DNA of 64,000 bases, taken from an uncultured Bacteroidota bacterium (lineage in GTDB: Bacteria; Bacteroidota; Bacteroidia; Flavobacteriales; Flavobacteriaceae). The position numbers and the translations under genes were made by a program. The stretch lies in the NCBI GenBank assembly GCA_902557655.1, contig CACEAZ010000001.1, positions 121,547 through 185,546 on the forward strand. Direction: 5' to 3'. Of this stretch, positions 49,101 to 60,926 are shown in pieces. The notes below the pieces were generated by a model. The model was not told where the DNA came from, made no database searches, and was given only the letters and a program-made list of their open reading frames with translations. The number at the start of each line of letters is the position of its first letter. Positions within the stretch are counted from its first letter, which is position 1.

Positions 49101-50759
49101 ATGTGTGGTATAGTATGTGCTTTTAATACGAGTGATGATAAATTATTAAGACCTAGGGTTTTGGAAATGGCCAAAATAATAAGGCATCGTGGACCTGATT
49201 GGAGTGGTATATATTCAAACAAAAATGCAATTATTGCTCATGAAAGATTGGCTATTGTTGATCCTTCATCTGGTCAACAGCCATTATTCAGCCAGGATGA
49301 TAGATATATTTTAGCTGCCAATGGTGAAATATATAATCATAAGGAACTTAGAGATCAATTTCCTGATTATAATTTTTCTACTAAAAGTGATTGTGAGGTA
49401 ATTTTACCGCTTTATGAAAAATATGGTCCTGATTTTTTGGATAAGCTTAACGGAATATTTGCTTTTGCTATTTATGATTCACATAAAGATGAATATTTCA
49501 TAGCTAGAGATCATATGGGTATTATCCCTTTGTATATTGGATGGGACGAAAAAAAAGTTTTTTATGTTTCATCAGAATTAAAAGCTCTTGAAGGCCAATG
49601 TGAAAAGATAGAATTATTTCCGCCAGGTCAATATTTAATTAGTTCAGACAGCAAATTTAAAAAATGGTATATAAGAGATTGGGAATATTTTGATAATGTA
49701 AAAAGTTTAGAATCTGATATTACTAAACTAAGGGAATCCTTAGAGGATGCCGTTAAAAGACAACTAATGTCTGATGTCCCATACGGAGTTTTGCTTTCTG
49801 GAGGCCTGGACTCTTCAATAACTTCAGCAATTGCAAAAAAATATTCTGAAAAAAGAATTGAAACTGATGATACTCAACGTGCTTGGTGGCCTCAATTACA
49901 TTCGTTTTCGGTCGGATTAAAAGGTTCACCAGATTTAGCTGCTGCTAGAAAAGTTGCCAATCACATTGGTACCGTTCATCATGAAATTATTTTCACTATA
50001 CAAGAAGGACTTGATGCAATAAAAGATGTAATTTACAATCTAGAAACGTACGATATCACAACGGTTAGGGCATCCACTCCAATGTATTTAATGGCCAGAG
50101 TAATTAAATCTATGGGAATAAAAATGGTTCTTTCTGGAGAGGGTGCTGACGAACTTTTTGGAGGATATTTATATTTTCATAAGGCCCCAAGTGCAAAGGA
50201 TTTTCACGAGGAAACCGTTAGAAAATTAAAGAAATTACATATGTATGATTGCTTAAGAGCAAACAAAAGTTTAGCTGCTTGGGGAGTTGAAGGTAGAGTT
50301 CCTTTTTTAGATAAAGAATTTATTGATGTAGCAATGACATTAAATCCAAAAGATAAAATGATCGATAACCAAAGAATGGAGAAGTGGATTTTAAGAAAAG
50401 CTTTTGAAGATTATTTGCCTGATGAAATTTTATGGAGACAGAAAGAACAGTTTAGTGATGGGGTGGGCTACAGTTGGATAGATAGTCTTAAAGAATATGT
50501 TTCTGATCAAATTTCAGATCAAGAAATGGCAGATGCTAAAATTAAGTTTCCGATTAAAACCCCCACTACAAAAGAAGAATATTATTACAGATCATTGTTT
50601 TCTGAACACTTTCCTTCAAATACTGCTGCCATGTCAGTCCCTCAGGAACCATCCATTGCATGTAGCACCAAAATTGCGTTGGAATGGGATGAAGCTTTTA
50701 AGTCAGTAAATGAACCGTCAGGTAGAGCTATTTCTAAAGTTCATCAGGATGCATATTAA
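49101..50759 (+). CDS. asnB: Asparagine synthase B (glutamine-hydrolysing)
   Basis: A 552-residue enzyme making asparagine from aspartate with glutamine. Nucleophile Cys 2 starts the N-terminal amidotransferase domain (CGIVCAF, NGEIYNH), and the C-terminal synthase has the ATP motif LSGGLDSS near 231 and SGEGADELFGGY. Length matches E. coli AsnB. Stands alone with 150 and 162 base flanks. Confidence 0.98.
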   Translation: MCGIVCAFNTSDDKLLRPRVLEMAKIIRHRGPDWSGIYSNKNAIIAHERLAIVDPSSGQQPLFSQDDRYILAANGEIYNHKELRDQFPDYNFSTKSDCEVILPLYEKYGPDFLDKLNGIFAFAIYDSHKDEYFIARDHMGIIPLYIGWDEKKVFYVSSELKALEGQCEKIELFPPGQYLISSDSKFKKWYIRDWEYFDNVKSLESDITKLRESLEDAVKRQLMSDVPYGVLLSGGLDSSITSAIAKKYSEKRIETDDTQRAWWPQLHSFSVGLKGSPDLAAARKVANHIGTVHHEIIFTIQEGLDAIKDVIYNLETYDITTVRASTPMYLMARVIKSMGIKMVLSGEGADELFGGYLYFHKAPSAKDFHEETVRKLKKLHMYDCLRANKSLAAWGVEGRVPFLDKEFIDVAMTLNPKDKMIDNQRMEKWILRKAFEDYLPDEILWRQKEQFSDGVGYSWIDSLKEYVSDQISDQEMADAKIKFPIKTPTTKEEYYYRSLFSEHFPSNTAAMSVPQEPSIACSTKIALEWDEAFKSVNEPSGRAISKVHQDAY

Positions 50760-50840
50760 GCCTATTTTTACAGCTTATAATTGTTAATAACTTGTGGTTT
50801 TATAAATCCTTATTTTAACCTGTTGAGGTCTCTTTTTTTG

Positions 50841-50848
50841 TATATTTG
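50841..50848 (+). promoter_or_regulatory. -7 promoter box for gyrB-mdh
   Basis: TATATTTG matches TAnnTTTG in the gap before gyrB and gives a leader of about 70 bases. No convincing -33 TTTG at the normal distance. Confidence 0.5.
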
Positions 50849-50900
50849 ATTGTTGTATTTTTTTCTCTATTAATACTAGATAAAAAACTTAATATTTTAA

Positions 50901-52856
<1,956 letters not shown>

Positions 52857-52865
52857 ATAAATATT

Positions 52866-53792
52866 ATGAAAATTACAGTAGTTGGAGCAGGTGCAGTTGG
52901 GGCAAGTTGTGCCGAATACATTGCAATTAAGAATTTTGCATCAGAAGTTGTCATTCTAGATATTAAAGAAGGTTTTGCAGAAGGCAAAGCGATGGATTTA
53001 ATGCAAACGGCATCTCTAAATAATTTTGACACAAAAATCACAGGAACAACCAATGATTATTTAAAAACTGCTGACAGTAATATTTGTGTAATTACTTCAG
53101 GAATTCCCCGAAAACCAGGGATGACAAGAGAAGAGTTAATTGGAATTAACGCTGGTATTGTTAAAGAGGTTAGTTCAAACTTAATAAAACATTCTCCGGA
53201 CGCAATTATTATTGTTGTTAGTAATCCCATGGATACTATGACTTATTTAGTACATAAAACCTTGGATATTGATAAAAATAAAATTATTGGAATGGGAGGA
53301 GCACTTGATTCAGCAAGATTTAAGTATAGATTAGCTGAAGCACTTGATGCTCCAATTAGCGATGTTGATGGTATGGTTATAGGTGGTCACAGCGATAAAG
53401 GAATGGTGCCTTTGATATCTAAAGCAACTAGAAACAGTGTAAAAGTTTCAAATTTTCTTTCCCCTGAACGGCTCAATCAGGTCAAAGAAGATACTAAGGT
53501 TGGTGGGGCTACTCTAACAAAACTTCTAGGTACATCTGCTTGGTATGCCCCTGGTGCAGCGGTAAGTTCATTGGTCCATTCAATTGCCTGTGATCATAAA
53601 AAAATCTTTCCATGTTCAGCCTTACTTGAAGGCGAGTTTGGATTGAATGACTTGTCTATAGGTGTGCCGGTAGTTCTTGGAAAAAATGGTATTGAAAAAA
53701 TAGTTGAATTAGATCTTGACGAAAATGATTTAAATCACCTAATTGAAAGTGCTGAAGGAGTAAAAAAAACAAATTCCCTTTTAAATTTATAA
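52866..53792 (+). CDS. mdh: Malate dehydrogenase
   Basis: TCA cycle oxidation of malate with NAD, 308 residues. LDH-like type: GAGAVGASCAEYIA nucleotide fold, NPMDTMTYL, catalytic His in GGHSDKGMVP. Probably in one transcript with gyrB. Confidence 0.96.
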   Translation: MKITVVGAGAVGASCAEYIAIKNFASEVVILDIKEGFAEGKAMDLMQTASLNNFDTKITGTTNDYLKTADSNICVITSGIPRKPGMTREELIGINAGIVKEVSSNLIKHSPDAIIIVVSNPMDTMTYLVHKTLDIDKNKIIGMGGALDSARFKYRLAEALDAPISDVDGMVIGGHSDKGMVPLISKATRNSVKVSNFLSPERLNQVKEDTKVGGATLTKLLGTSAWYAPGAAVSSLVHSIACDHKKIFPCSALLEGEFGLNDLSIGVPVVLGKNGIEKIVELDLDENDLNHLIESAEGVKKTNSLLNL

Positions 53793-53833
53793 CAGGTATA
53801 AAATTTATCAGCGTTAATAAATGGTGTAATCTG

Positions 53834-53864
53834 TTGTCAGTTAACCTCTGAAATTATATATTTG
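53834..53864 (+). promoter_or_regulatory. secDF promoter
   Basis: TTG at 53834-53836, a 20-base spacer, then TATATTTG at 53857-53864, a good Bacteroidota -33/-7 pair, with a leader of roughly 20 bases before secDF. Confidence 0.7.
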
Positions 53865-53888
53865 CACCACTTTTTTATACAATGAGAT

Positions 53889-56840
53889 ATGCAAAATAAA
53901 GGATTAGTTAAGTTATTCGCCTTATTATTTGGACTAGTAAGTGTTTTTCAATTATCATTTACTTTTAAGTCTAATCAGATAGAAAACGAAGCTACTGAGT
54001 ATTCAATAAACAAAGTTGGTAATCAGGAAGTTGATTTTGATAAGAAAAGAAATCAAGAAAAGATAAATTATTTAGATTCACTTTCAAATATCTCTGTATA
54101 TGATATTTTGATTGCTGATTACACCTACGATGAGGTTAAAGACAGAGCAATGAATCTTGGACTTGACCTTAAGGGAGGAATAAATGTAATTCTTCAAATC
54201 TCAGTGAAAGATATCTTGCAAAATCTTTCTAACAACAGTAAAGACCCTATTTTTAATCAAGCTTTAAGTGATGCGGAAGAAATGCAAAAAAATAGTCAAA
54301 ACACATATCTTGAAGACTTTTTTATTGCATTTGATCAAATAAAAGGTGAAGGTAAGCTTGCATCTCCTGATATATTTGCTAACAGAAGTCTTAGTGAGGA
54401 AATAAGTTTTGATATGTCAGACGATGAGGTTCAGCCAATTTTAAAAACAAAAATTGACGAATCAGTAACATCTGCATTTGAAGTTTTAAGAAAAAGAATT
54501 GATAAATTTGGTGTTACTCAACCTAATATTCAAAGATTAGGTAATTCTGGTAGAATTCTTGTTGAATTACCTGGTGCAAAGGATGTTGAAAGGGTCAAAG
54601 GACTTTTACAAAGTACTGCCCAATTAGAATTTTGGGATGCTTTTAAAGGTGAAGATTTTCTTTCATTCATAATTCAAGCAAATGAGATTATCAAGTCAAA
54701 AAACTCAAATTCAAACAAATCCATTCAAAAAACAGAATTAAGCGAAATTGAAGAATTACTAGGATCTGATAATGATTCTATTGCAATCCAAGCTAATCCA
54801 ATTTTAGATTTAATTAAAGGTCAGGGATATCCTGGTGGACCTGTAATTGCATCATTTAGTCCTGATGACACAGAATTAATCTCACAATATTTATCTGATT
54901 CTGAAGTAAGATCATTATTACAACCTTCTCAAAGATTTGTAAAATTCTTATGGGGTAAACCTCAATTTACCGTTGATGGAGAAGAACTTATTGAATTATA
55001 TGCTCTAAAAGGTAATAGAGAAAATACTCCTCAACTAAGCGGATCAGTTATAACTGATGCAAGACAATCTTATTCTATGGATGGAATTACTCCAACTGTT
55101 AGTATGCAAATGAATACTAAAGGAGCAAAAATTTGGGAAGAGATGACAGGTAATGCTTTTAATCAATCTTCACAGATTGCAATCGTTCTAGATGATATAG
55201 TATATTCAGCACCTGGGGTTACAAGTGGTCCAATCTCTGGAGGTAACAGTGAAATCTCTGGATCATTTACATTAAATGAGGCAATTGATTTAGCAAATGT
55301 TCTTAGAGCTGGTAAGTTACCTGCATCAGCTGATATTGTTCAGGCTGATGAAGTAGGGCCGTCATTAGGGCAAGAAGCTATTGAATCTGGCTCAAACTCT
55401 TTTATGATTGCATTAGTATTGGTGCTTTTATGGATGATGTTTTACTATGGAAAAGCAGGACTATATTCTAACATAGCCTTAATTTTAAATATTGTTTTGA
55501 TATTTGGAATCTTGTCTGGACTAGGAGCAGTACTTACTCTCCCTGGAATAGCAGGAATTGTATTAACAATTGGTATTGCTGTTGATGCAAATGTTCTTAT
55601 TTATGAAAGGGTTAGAGAAGAATTATACAGAGGTAAAAAACTTAAACCGGCTATAGTAGATGGATACCAAAATGCCTTATCTTCAATATTAGACGCAAAT
55701 ATTACAACAGGTTTAACAGCCTTAATATTATATACTTTTGGTACGGGTCCAATTAAGGGCTTTGCAACCACACTATTAATAGGTATTATTACATCCTTAT
55801 TTACTGCAATTTTCATAACCAGACTATTAGTTAATTGGGATACCAATAGAGGTTCAAGATTAGATTTTTCAACACCAATCACTAAAGGGCTGTTTAGAAA
55901 TTTAAAATTTGATTTTTTAGTGAATAGAAAAATTACCTATATCATATCAGGTTTTCTGATTTTTTCAGGTTTATTTTCATTATTTACATCTGGTCTTGAC
56001 GAAGGAATTGATTTTGTAGGAGGAAGAACTTACACTGTTAGATTCGCAAACGATGTTAACACTGAGGAAGTAAAGAACTCTACTGACCTTGTTTTTGGAA
56101 GTTCTGAAATTAAAACAATTGGTAGTCCTAACCAGCTGAAAATTTCTACCAAATATATGGTGAATGAAAACTCTGCAGCCGCTGATGAAGAAGTCCAGGT
56201 AAAGCTTTTTGAATCATTAGAAAGTTTCCTTCCTGAAGGATATACATATTCTCAATTTTTAGAGGCGGAAAACAATATTGGAAAAATGATGTCAGGTAAA
56301 GTTAGCCCTACCATAGCAGATGATATCAAACAATCATCTTTTTGGGCAATACTTGGATCGTTAATCGTAGTATTTTTATATATCTTATTTAGATTTAAAA
56401 AATGGCAATTCTCTTTAGGTGCCGTTGCCGCAGTATTTCATGATGTTCTTATTGTATTGGGAATTTTTTCTTTGACTTATAAATTTATGCCTTTTAGCAT
56501 GGAAATTGATCAGGCTTTTATTGCTGCAATATTAACCGTTATTGGGTACTCACTTAATGATACAGTAGTTGTATTTGATAGGATTAGAGAGTTTTTAAAA
56601 GAACATTCTACTTGGGACTTTGAAACAACAGTTAATACTGCTTTAAACAGTACACTTTCTAGAACACTTAATACATCTTTTACAACTTTAGTTGTATTGT
56701 TAGCAATGTTTACATTCGGTGCTGATTCACTAAGAGGTTTATTGTTTGCGTTGATAGTCGGAGTAATGGTAGGAACATATTCATCAGTCTTTGTTGCTAC
56801 TCCGATAATGAAGGATACTCTAAAAAAATACAGAGACTAA
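53889..56840 (+). CDS. secDF: Fused protein-export protein SecDF
   Basis: A 983-residue inner-membrane protein joining SecD and SecF. One N-terminal span, LGLDLKGGINVILQ of the first periplasmic domain, LILNIVLIFGILSGLGAVLT and later IDFVGGRTYTVRF of the SecF half, then a second six-span block with SLNDTVVVFDRIREF. It uses the proton gradient to pull exported proteins out of SecY. Fusion is typical of Bacteroidota. The 3' end overlaps the convergent gene by four bases. Confidence 0.98.
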   Translation: MQNKGLVKLFALLFGLVSVFQLSFTFKSNQIENEATEYSINKVGNQEVDFDKKRNQEKINYLDSLSNISVYDILIADYTYDEVKDRAMNLGLDLKGGINVILQISVKDILQNLSNNSKDPIFNQALSDAEEMQKNSQNTYLEDFFIAFDQIKGEGKLASPDIFANRSLSEEISFDMSDDEVQPILKTKIDESVTSAFEVLRKRIDKFGVTQPNIQRLGNSGRILVELPGAKDVERVKGLLQSTAQLEFWDAFKGEDFLSFIIQANEIIKSKNSNSNKSIQKTELSEIEELLGSDNDSIAIQANPILDLIKGQGYPGGPVIASFSPDDTELISQYLSDSEVRSLLQPSQRFVKFLWGKPQFTVDGEELIELYALKGNRENTPQLSGSVITDARQSYSMDGITPTVSMQMNTKGAKIWEEMTGNAFNQSSQIAIVLDDIVYSAPGVTSGPISGGNSEISGSFTLNEAIDLANVLRAGKLPASADIVQADEVGPSLGQEAIESGSNSFMIALVLVLLWMMFYYGKAGLYSNIALILNIVLIFGILSGLGAVLTLPGIAGIVLTIGIAVDANVLIYERVREELYRGKKLKPAIVDGYQNALSSILDANITTGLTALILYTFGTGPIKGFATTLLIGIITSLFTAIFITRLLVNWDTNRGSRLDFSTPITKGLFRNLKFDFLVNRKITYIISGFLIFSGLFSLFTSGLDEGIDFVGGRTYTVRFANDVNTEEVKNSTDLVFGSSEIKTIGSPNQLKISTKYMVNENSAAADEEVQVKLFESLESFLPEGYTYSQFLEAENNIGKMMSGKVSPTIADDIKQSSFWAILGSLIVVFLYILFRFKKWQFSLGAVAAVFHDVLIVLGIFSLTYKFMPFSMEIDQAFIAAILTVIGYSLNDTVVVFDRIREFLKEHSTWDFETTVNTALNSTLSRTLNTSFTTLVVLLAMFTFGADSLRGLLFALIVGVMVGTYSSVFVATPIMKDTLKKYRD

Positions 56841-57121
56841 TTGACAGGTTTTTTTAAATATTTCTTATCGACATAAAACGTCCCGAAAGGAATAAGTGAA
56901 GCAATTGAAATAACAAAAAAATCAATATTAGTCCATTCGTATCTGCTCTTTCCCAATACAGACAACAATATATATCCTATAAATAAAATTCCATGAGGCA
57001 TACCTAACAATTTTACATAGGTAGGATCGTCCCATAAATATTTAATAGGTACTGCAATAAAAAGTAATAAAATATAGGAAATGCCCTCAAGAAGTGCAGT
57101 TAATCTAAATAATTTTATCAT
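56837..57121 (-). CDS. Small membrane protein, DUF3817-type
   Basis: A 94-residue protein with about three membrane spans (LTALLEGISYILLLFIAVPI, MPHGILFIGYILLSVL and a C-terminal FFVISIASLIPFGTFYVDKK). This arrangement and the GxPHG pattern match the DUF3817 group, whose role is unknown. It begins on the last base of lgt, so it is co-transcribed with it. Confidence 0.8.
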   Translation of the reverse strand: MIKLFRLTALLEGISYILLLFIAVPIKYLWDDPTYVKLLGMPHGILFIGYILLSVLGKSRYEWTNIDFFVISIASLIPFGTFYVDKKYLKKPVN

Positions 57122-57948
57122 TAAGCCTTTACTTTCTTTCTAAACATTAGATAAAGTCCAATTATTATAAAAGGAATACTTAGAGTTTGACCTGTGTTCA
57201 TACCCAGAATCCAATCTTCTCTTCCGTCAACTTGTGCTTGTTTAAAGAATTCAACGATAAAACGACTTGTCCACAATAGAACAAAGAAAAAACCAAATAA
57301 ATAACCTGTTTTTTTGACTTTATCAGTTCTCCAATATATATGAGCCACTATAAAAAATATTACTATGTAACTAAATGCCTCATACAGTTGTGCTGGATGA
57401 CGCGCAAAATCTTCACCTAGTTTTGAAAAAACTACACCAAATGAACTGTCAGTTTCCTTACCTACAATTTCAGAATTGAAAAAATTACCAATTCTTATAA
57501 AAGCTCCCCCAATTGAAACAGGGATTAATATTCTGTCTAAAATCCAGAGAAGAGATTTTTTTAAAATTCTGCTATTATATAAGTACATTGCTGTTATAAT
57601 ACCTATTGCTGCTCCATGACTAGCTAAACCTCGGAAACCTGTAAACTCAAAAGAAGGATTAAATCTAAAAGGAAGAAATACACTAAAAAAGTCTTGTTCA
57701 AATAGTTCAAATTGATAAAAAATCACATGACCAAGCCTTGCACCGATCATTGTACCTAAAATTGTATACACAAAAAGAGAGTCAAGTTTTTCAATTGATA
57801 AACCTTCTTTTTTATATATGATTTGCATGATATAAAAACCAAGTATAAAAGCCAACATCCACATTAGACTGTAATAGTAGATTGTAAATTTTCCAAAAAT
57901 TGAAATTCCTTCTGAACTAGGATCCCATACAAAATGTAATATTTCCAT
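57121..57948 (-). CDS. lgt: Prolipoprotein diacylglyceryl transferase
   Basis: Inner-membrane enzyme of 275 residues that attaches diacylglycerol to the lipobox Cys, required for the lipoproteins encoded earlier in this window. The signatures GLASHGAAIGIITAMYLY and GGAFIRIGNFFNSEIVG (Arg, Asn and Glu of the active region) are intact, with about seven spans. Two bases after yidD. Confidence 0.97.
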   Translation of the reverse strand: MEILHFVWDPSSEGISIFGKFTIYYYSLMWMLAFILGFYIMQIIYKKEGLSIEKLDSLFVYTILGTMIGARLGHVIFYQFELFEQDFFSVFLPFRFNPSFEFTGFRGLASHGAAIGIITAMYLYNSRILKKSLLWILDRILIPVSIGGAFIRIGNFFNSEIVGKETDSSFGVVFSKLGEDFARHPAQLYEAFSYIVIFFIVAHIYWRTDKVKKTGYLFGFFFVLLWTSRFIVEFFKQAQVDGREDWILGMNTGQTLSIPFIIIGLYLMFRKKVKA

Positions 57949-57950
57949 AT

Positions 57951-58187
57951 TTATTTTCTTTTAAATTTTTCAGGAACAGGATCATCTCCTGATTTCCCCC
58001 ACGGATGACAACTTAATATTCTTCTAACTGCTAGATATGATCCAAAAAAAAGCCCATGTTTTTGAAGTGCTTCAATAGAGTATTGGGAACAGGTCGGGTT
58101 GTATCTACATGTTGCTGGCAAATAAGGTGAAATAGCATTTTGATAAAATCTAATCAGTAGTATAAAGGGGTAAATTAAAAATTTCAT
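57951..58187 (-). CDS. yidD: Membrane protein insertion factor YidD
   Basis: A 78-residue peripheral protein with an amphipathic start ([20 protein letters not shown]), the [15 protein letters not shown] signature and [14 protein letters not shown] end. It assists YidC/Sec membrane insertion. Usually next to rnpA or yidC; here it sits between cysS and lgt, an arrangement frequent in flavobacteria. Confidence 0.96.
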   Translation of the reverse strand: MKFLIYPFILLIRFYQNAISPYLPATCRYNPTCSQYSIEALQKHGLFFGSYLAVRRILSCHPWGKSGDDPVPEKFKRK

Positions 58188-58190
58188 TTG

Positions 58191-59672
58191 CTATTCAATG
58201 GTATATGATGAATCCTTATCATTATCATTAATGGTGATTCCTTTTAACTTTAATAGGTCTCTTATTTTATCACTTAAATCAAAATTTTTATTATTTCTTG
58301 CATCATTTCTAAGCTGTAGTAATATATTCATTACTTCATCAATTTTATTATTCTGACCTGAAAATGTTTTGTCTTTTTTAAGCCCCATGATATCAAAAAC
58401 AAATGAATTAATTAATTTTGCTAAAACTTTACTGTCAGCTAAAGACAGTTTCTCATTTCCATCATTTACTTTATTTATGAATTTGACAGCATCAAAAATA
58501 TTGGCAATTAAAATGGGGGTATTGAAGTCATCATTCATTGCATCATAACAGTTCCTTGACCACTTTTTAATATCAAAAGTTGTTTGTTCACTAAAACTCT
58601 TTAAATTTTCTAAATTATTGATTGCATCAATAATTTTTTGAAAACCCTTGTCAGAAGCAAGTAAAGCATCGTTACTTAAATCTAAAACACTTCTGTAATG
58701 TGCTTGAAGCATGAAAAATTTTACAGATGATTCTGAAAATGTTTTAGAAAGTAATTTTGATCCACTAAAAAATATTTCATCTGGTAAAATATTATTTCCT
58801 GTTGATTTAGACATTTTTTGCCCATTTAGAGTGAGCATATTTGCGTGAACCCAATAATTTGCAGCATTGGTTCCAAAACAAACATTTGATTGGGCAATTT
58901 CACATTCATGATGAGGAAATTTTAAATCCATTCCCCCTCCGTGAATATCAAATATATCACCAAGATATTTGTTGCTCATTGCAGTACATTCTATATGCCA
59001 ACCAGGAAAACCTTCACCCCAAGGTGAAGCCCACTTCATAATATGTTTAGGTTCCGCTTTTTTCCAAAGAGCAAAATCTTGTGGGTTTTTTTTATCGCTT
59101 TGGCCATCTAAAGATCGGGTATTATGAATTAAATCTTCTAATTTCCTTTTACTTAAAATTCCATAATTATTAGATTTACTGTATTCAATGACATCAAAAT
59201 AAACTGATCCGTTAATTTCATAAGCAACACCTTTTTCAATAATCCTTTCAATCAGTTTAATTTGATCAATAATATGACCAGTAGCAGTGGGTTCAATATT
59301 TGGGGGTAAAAGATTAAATTTTCTTAAAATTTCATGAAAATCGTATGTATATTTTTGCACCACTTCCATGGGCTCCAAATTCTCGATTCTTGCTTTTTTA
59401 CTTATTCTATCTTCTCCTTCATCTTCGTCATTTTCTAAGTGACCAACATCTGTTATATTACGAACATATCTTACTTTATATCCAACATGGGTAAGATATC
59501 TGTATATCACATCGAAAGAGGTAAATGTTCTGAGATTTCCTAAATGTACGTTGCTGTAAACAGTTGGACCACATACATACATTCCAACATGGTCTTTGGT
59601 TACAGGAATAAAATCTTCTTTTTTTCCTGAAATACTGTTATAAATTTTTAAATTTTTACTCTCGGAATGCAT
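58191..59672 (-). CDS. cysS: Cysteinyl-tRNA synthetase
   Basis: Class I synthetase of 493 residues. Zinc ligand Cys 34 in [20 protein letters not shown] as HLGN at 43-46, [15 protein letters not shown] and [10 protein letters not shown] with the other ligands, and KMSKSTGN. Length is normal. Three bases before yidD on the same strand. Confidence 0.98.
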   Translation of the reverse strand: MHSESKNLKIYNSISGKKEDFIPVTKDHVGMYVCGPTVYSNVHLGNLRTFTSFDVIYRYLTHVGYKVRYVRNITDVGHLENDEDEGEDRISKKARIENLEPMEVVQKYTYDFHEILRKFNLLPPNIEPTATGHIIDQIKLIERIIEKGVAYEINGSVYFDVIEYSKSNNYGILSKRKLEDLIHNTRSLDGQSDKKNPQDFALWKKAEPKHIMKWASPWGEGFPGWHIECTAMSNKYLGDIFDIHGGGMDLKFPHHECEIAQSNVCFGTNAANYWVHANMLTLNGQKMSKSTGNNILPDEIFFSGSKLLSKTFSESSVKFFMLQAHYRSVLDLSNDALLASDKGFQKIIDAINNLENLKSFSEQTTFDIKKWSRNCYDAMNDDFNTPILIANIFDAVKFINKVNDGNEKLSLADSKVLAKLINSFVFDIMGLKKDKTFSGQNNKIDEVMNILLQLRNDARNNKNFDLSDKIRDLLKLKGITINDNDKDSSYTIE

Positions 59673-59688
59673 GTAATAAAATTACATT

Positions 59689-60381
59689 TTAAATTCCATT
59701 GAAAGAAGTATCTAGTTGAATATATTTTAAGAATTCATCTTTAGTATTACTGTCGTATTTAAATTTACCTCCAAATTCACTAGTGACAGTACTAGAATTA
59801 ACATCTTTAATTCCTCTTGAATTTACACATAAATGTTTCGCATCAATAACACATGCTACATCGTCTGTACCAAGGGCTTCCTGAAGCTCCTTGACTATTT
59901 GTTTTGTAAGCCTTTCTTGAACCTGTGGTCTTTTAGCGTAATATTCAACGATTCTATTCATTTTAGAGAGCCCAATTACATTGCCACTTGAAATGTAAGC
60001 TATATGAGCTTTTCCAACAATTGGTAAAAAGTGATGCTCGCATGTTGAATAGAGTGTAATGTCTTTTTCAACAAGCATTTCACTATAATTATATTTATTA
60101 TCAAATGTCGCTGCATTTGGTTTATTTTTCGGATTTAATCCATAGAATAACTCATTTACGTAAGACTTTGCAATTCTTTTAGGTGTTCCTCTTAAACTAT
60201 CGTCTGTTAAATCTAAACCTAAGGTTTCCATAATCTTTTTGACATGCTCTTGAATTATAGAAATCTTTTTTTCATCAGAAATGTCAAATGCATCATCTCT
60301 AATTGGAGTAAAATCAGAAGTTGAGATGTGGTCATCACCAATTTCGTCGTCTGTCAATATAATTTTATCGTTTATTCTCAT
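59689..60381 (-). CDS. folE: GTP cyclohydrolase I
   Basis: First enzyme of tetrahydrofolate (and pterin) synthesis, 230 residues. YSTCEHHFLPIVGKAHIAYI and the VIDAKHLCVNSRGI block give the zinc ligands and active site; the start has an acidic extension of about 30 residues beyond the core. First of a folE-cysS-yidD-lgt-small protein run on the minus strand. Upstream is a 107-base divergent gap with no clear promoter box. Confidence 0.97.
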   Translation of the reverse strand: MRINDKIILTDDEIGDDHISTSDFTPIRDDAFDISDEKKISIIQEHVKKIMETLGLDLTDDSLRGTPKRIAKSYVNELFYGLNPKNKPNAATFDNKYNYSEMLVEKDITLYSTCEHHFLPIVGKAHIAYISSGNVIGLSKMNRIVEYYAKRPQVQERLTKQIVKELQEALGTDDVACVIDAKHLCVNSRGIKDVNSSTVTSEFGGKFKYDSNTKDEFLKYIQLDTSFNGI

Positions 60382-60488
60382 AACTAAATTTTTAATACAA
60401 ACTCTTAATTACAATTATCATGCCTAATATAAAGAACATTTTCAAAGTAAAAAAAATAAATTAAATTAGCTTAAACTAGTGAGGGACA

Positions 60489-60926
60489 ATGAAGCCAAAT
60501 TTTTTCATATTAATTTTTGTATTTTCTTTTTATTTAACAGCTTTTTCACAAGAAAAAAAAACAAATTCTTGGATAACAGAATATCCTAAGAATATAGCTT
60601 TACCCTTAACGAATTTAGAAATTAAAAAAATTGAAGCAGCATTTCAAGATGAGCTTTATTTAAACAGAATATATTCTTCAAAATCTTTGATAACAGATAT
60701 CAAAGATATTCTAAGGAATCGGGTAAGTATTGAGCTTGAAAACATAAAAGATATTTCACATTTACCTCTTTTATCTTCGTTAAATTTTAAAGTTAAAACA
60801 AAATTTGATCTGAGAAATTTTAATCCACTATTGTATGATTTTGATTTTCAATCCAAAACTCAAAAAATGTTCAGGGTTGATGACACAAATTATGTAATTA
60901 TTGTTAAACCTAAATCATTAAAATGA
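60489..60926 (+). CDS. Small secreted protein coupled to the surface giant
   Basis: A 145-residue protein with a signal peptide (FFILIFVFSFYLTAFSQ). No family recognised; the mature part is alpha/beta with an even spread of Lys, Asp and aromatic residues, plus a motif-poor hydrophobic strand near the end (TNYVIIVKPKSLK). The stop overlaps the ATG of the next gene by four bases, which suggests the two products are made together. Confidence 0.75.
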   Translation: MKPNFFILIFVFSFYLTAFSQEKKTNSWITEYPKNIALPLTNLEIKKIEAAFQDELYLNRIYSSKSLITDIKDILRNRVSIELENIKDISHLPLLSSLNFKVKTKFDLRNFNPLLYDFDFQSKTQKMFRVDDTNYVIIVKPKSLK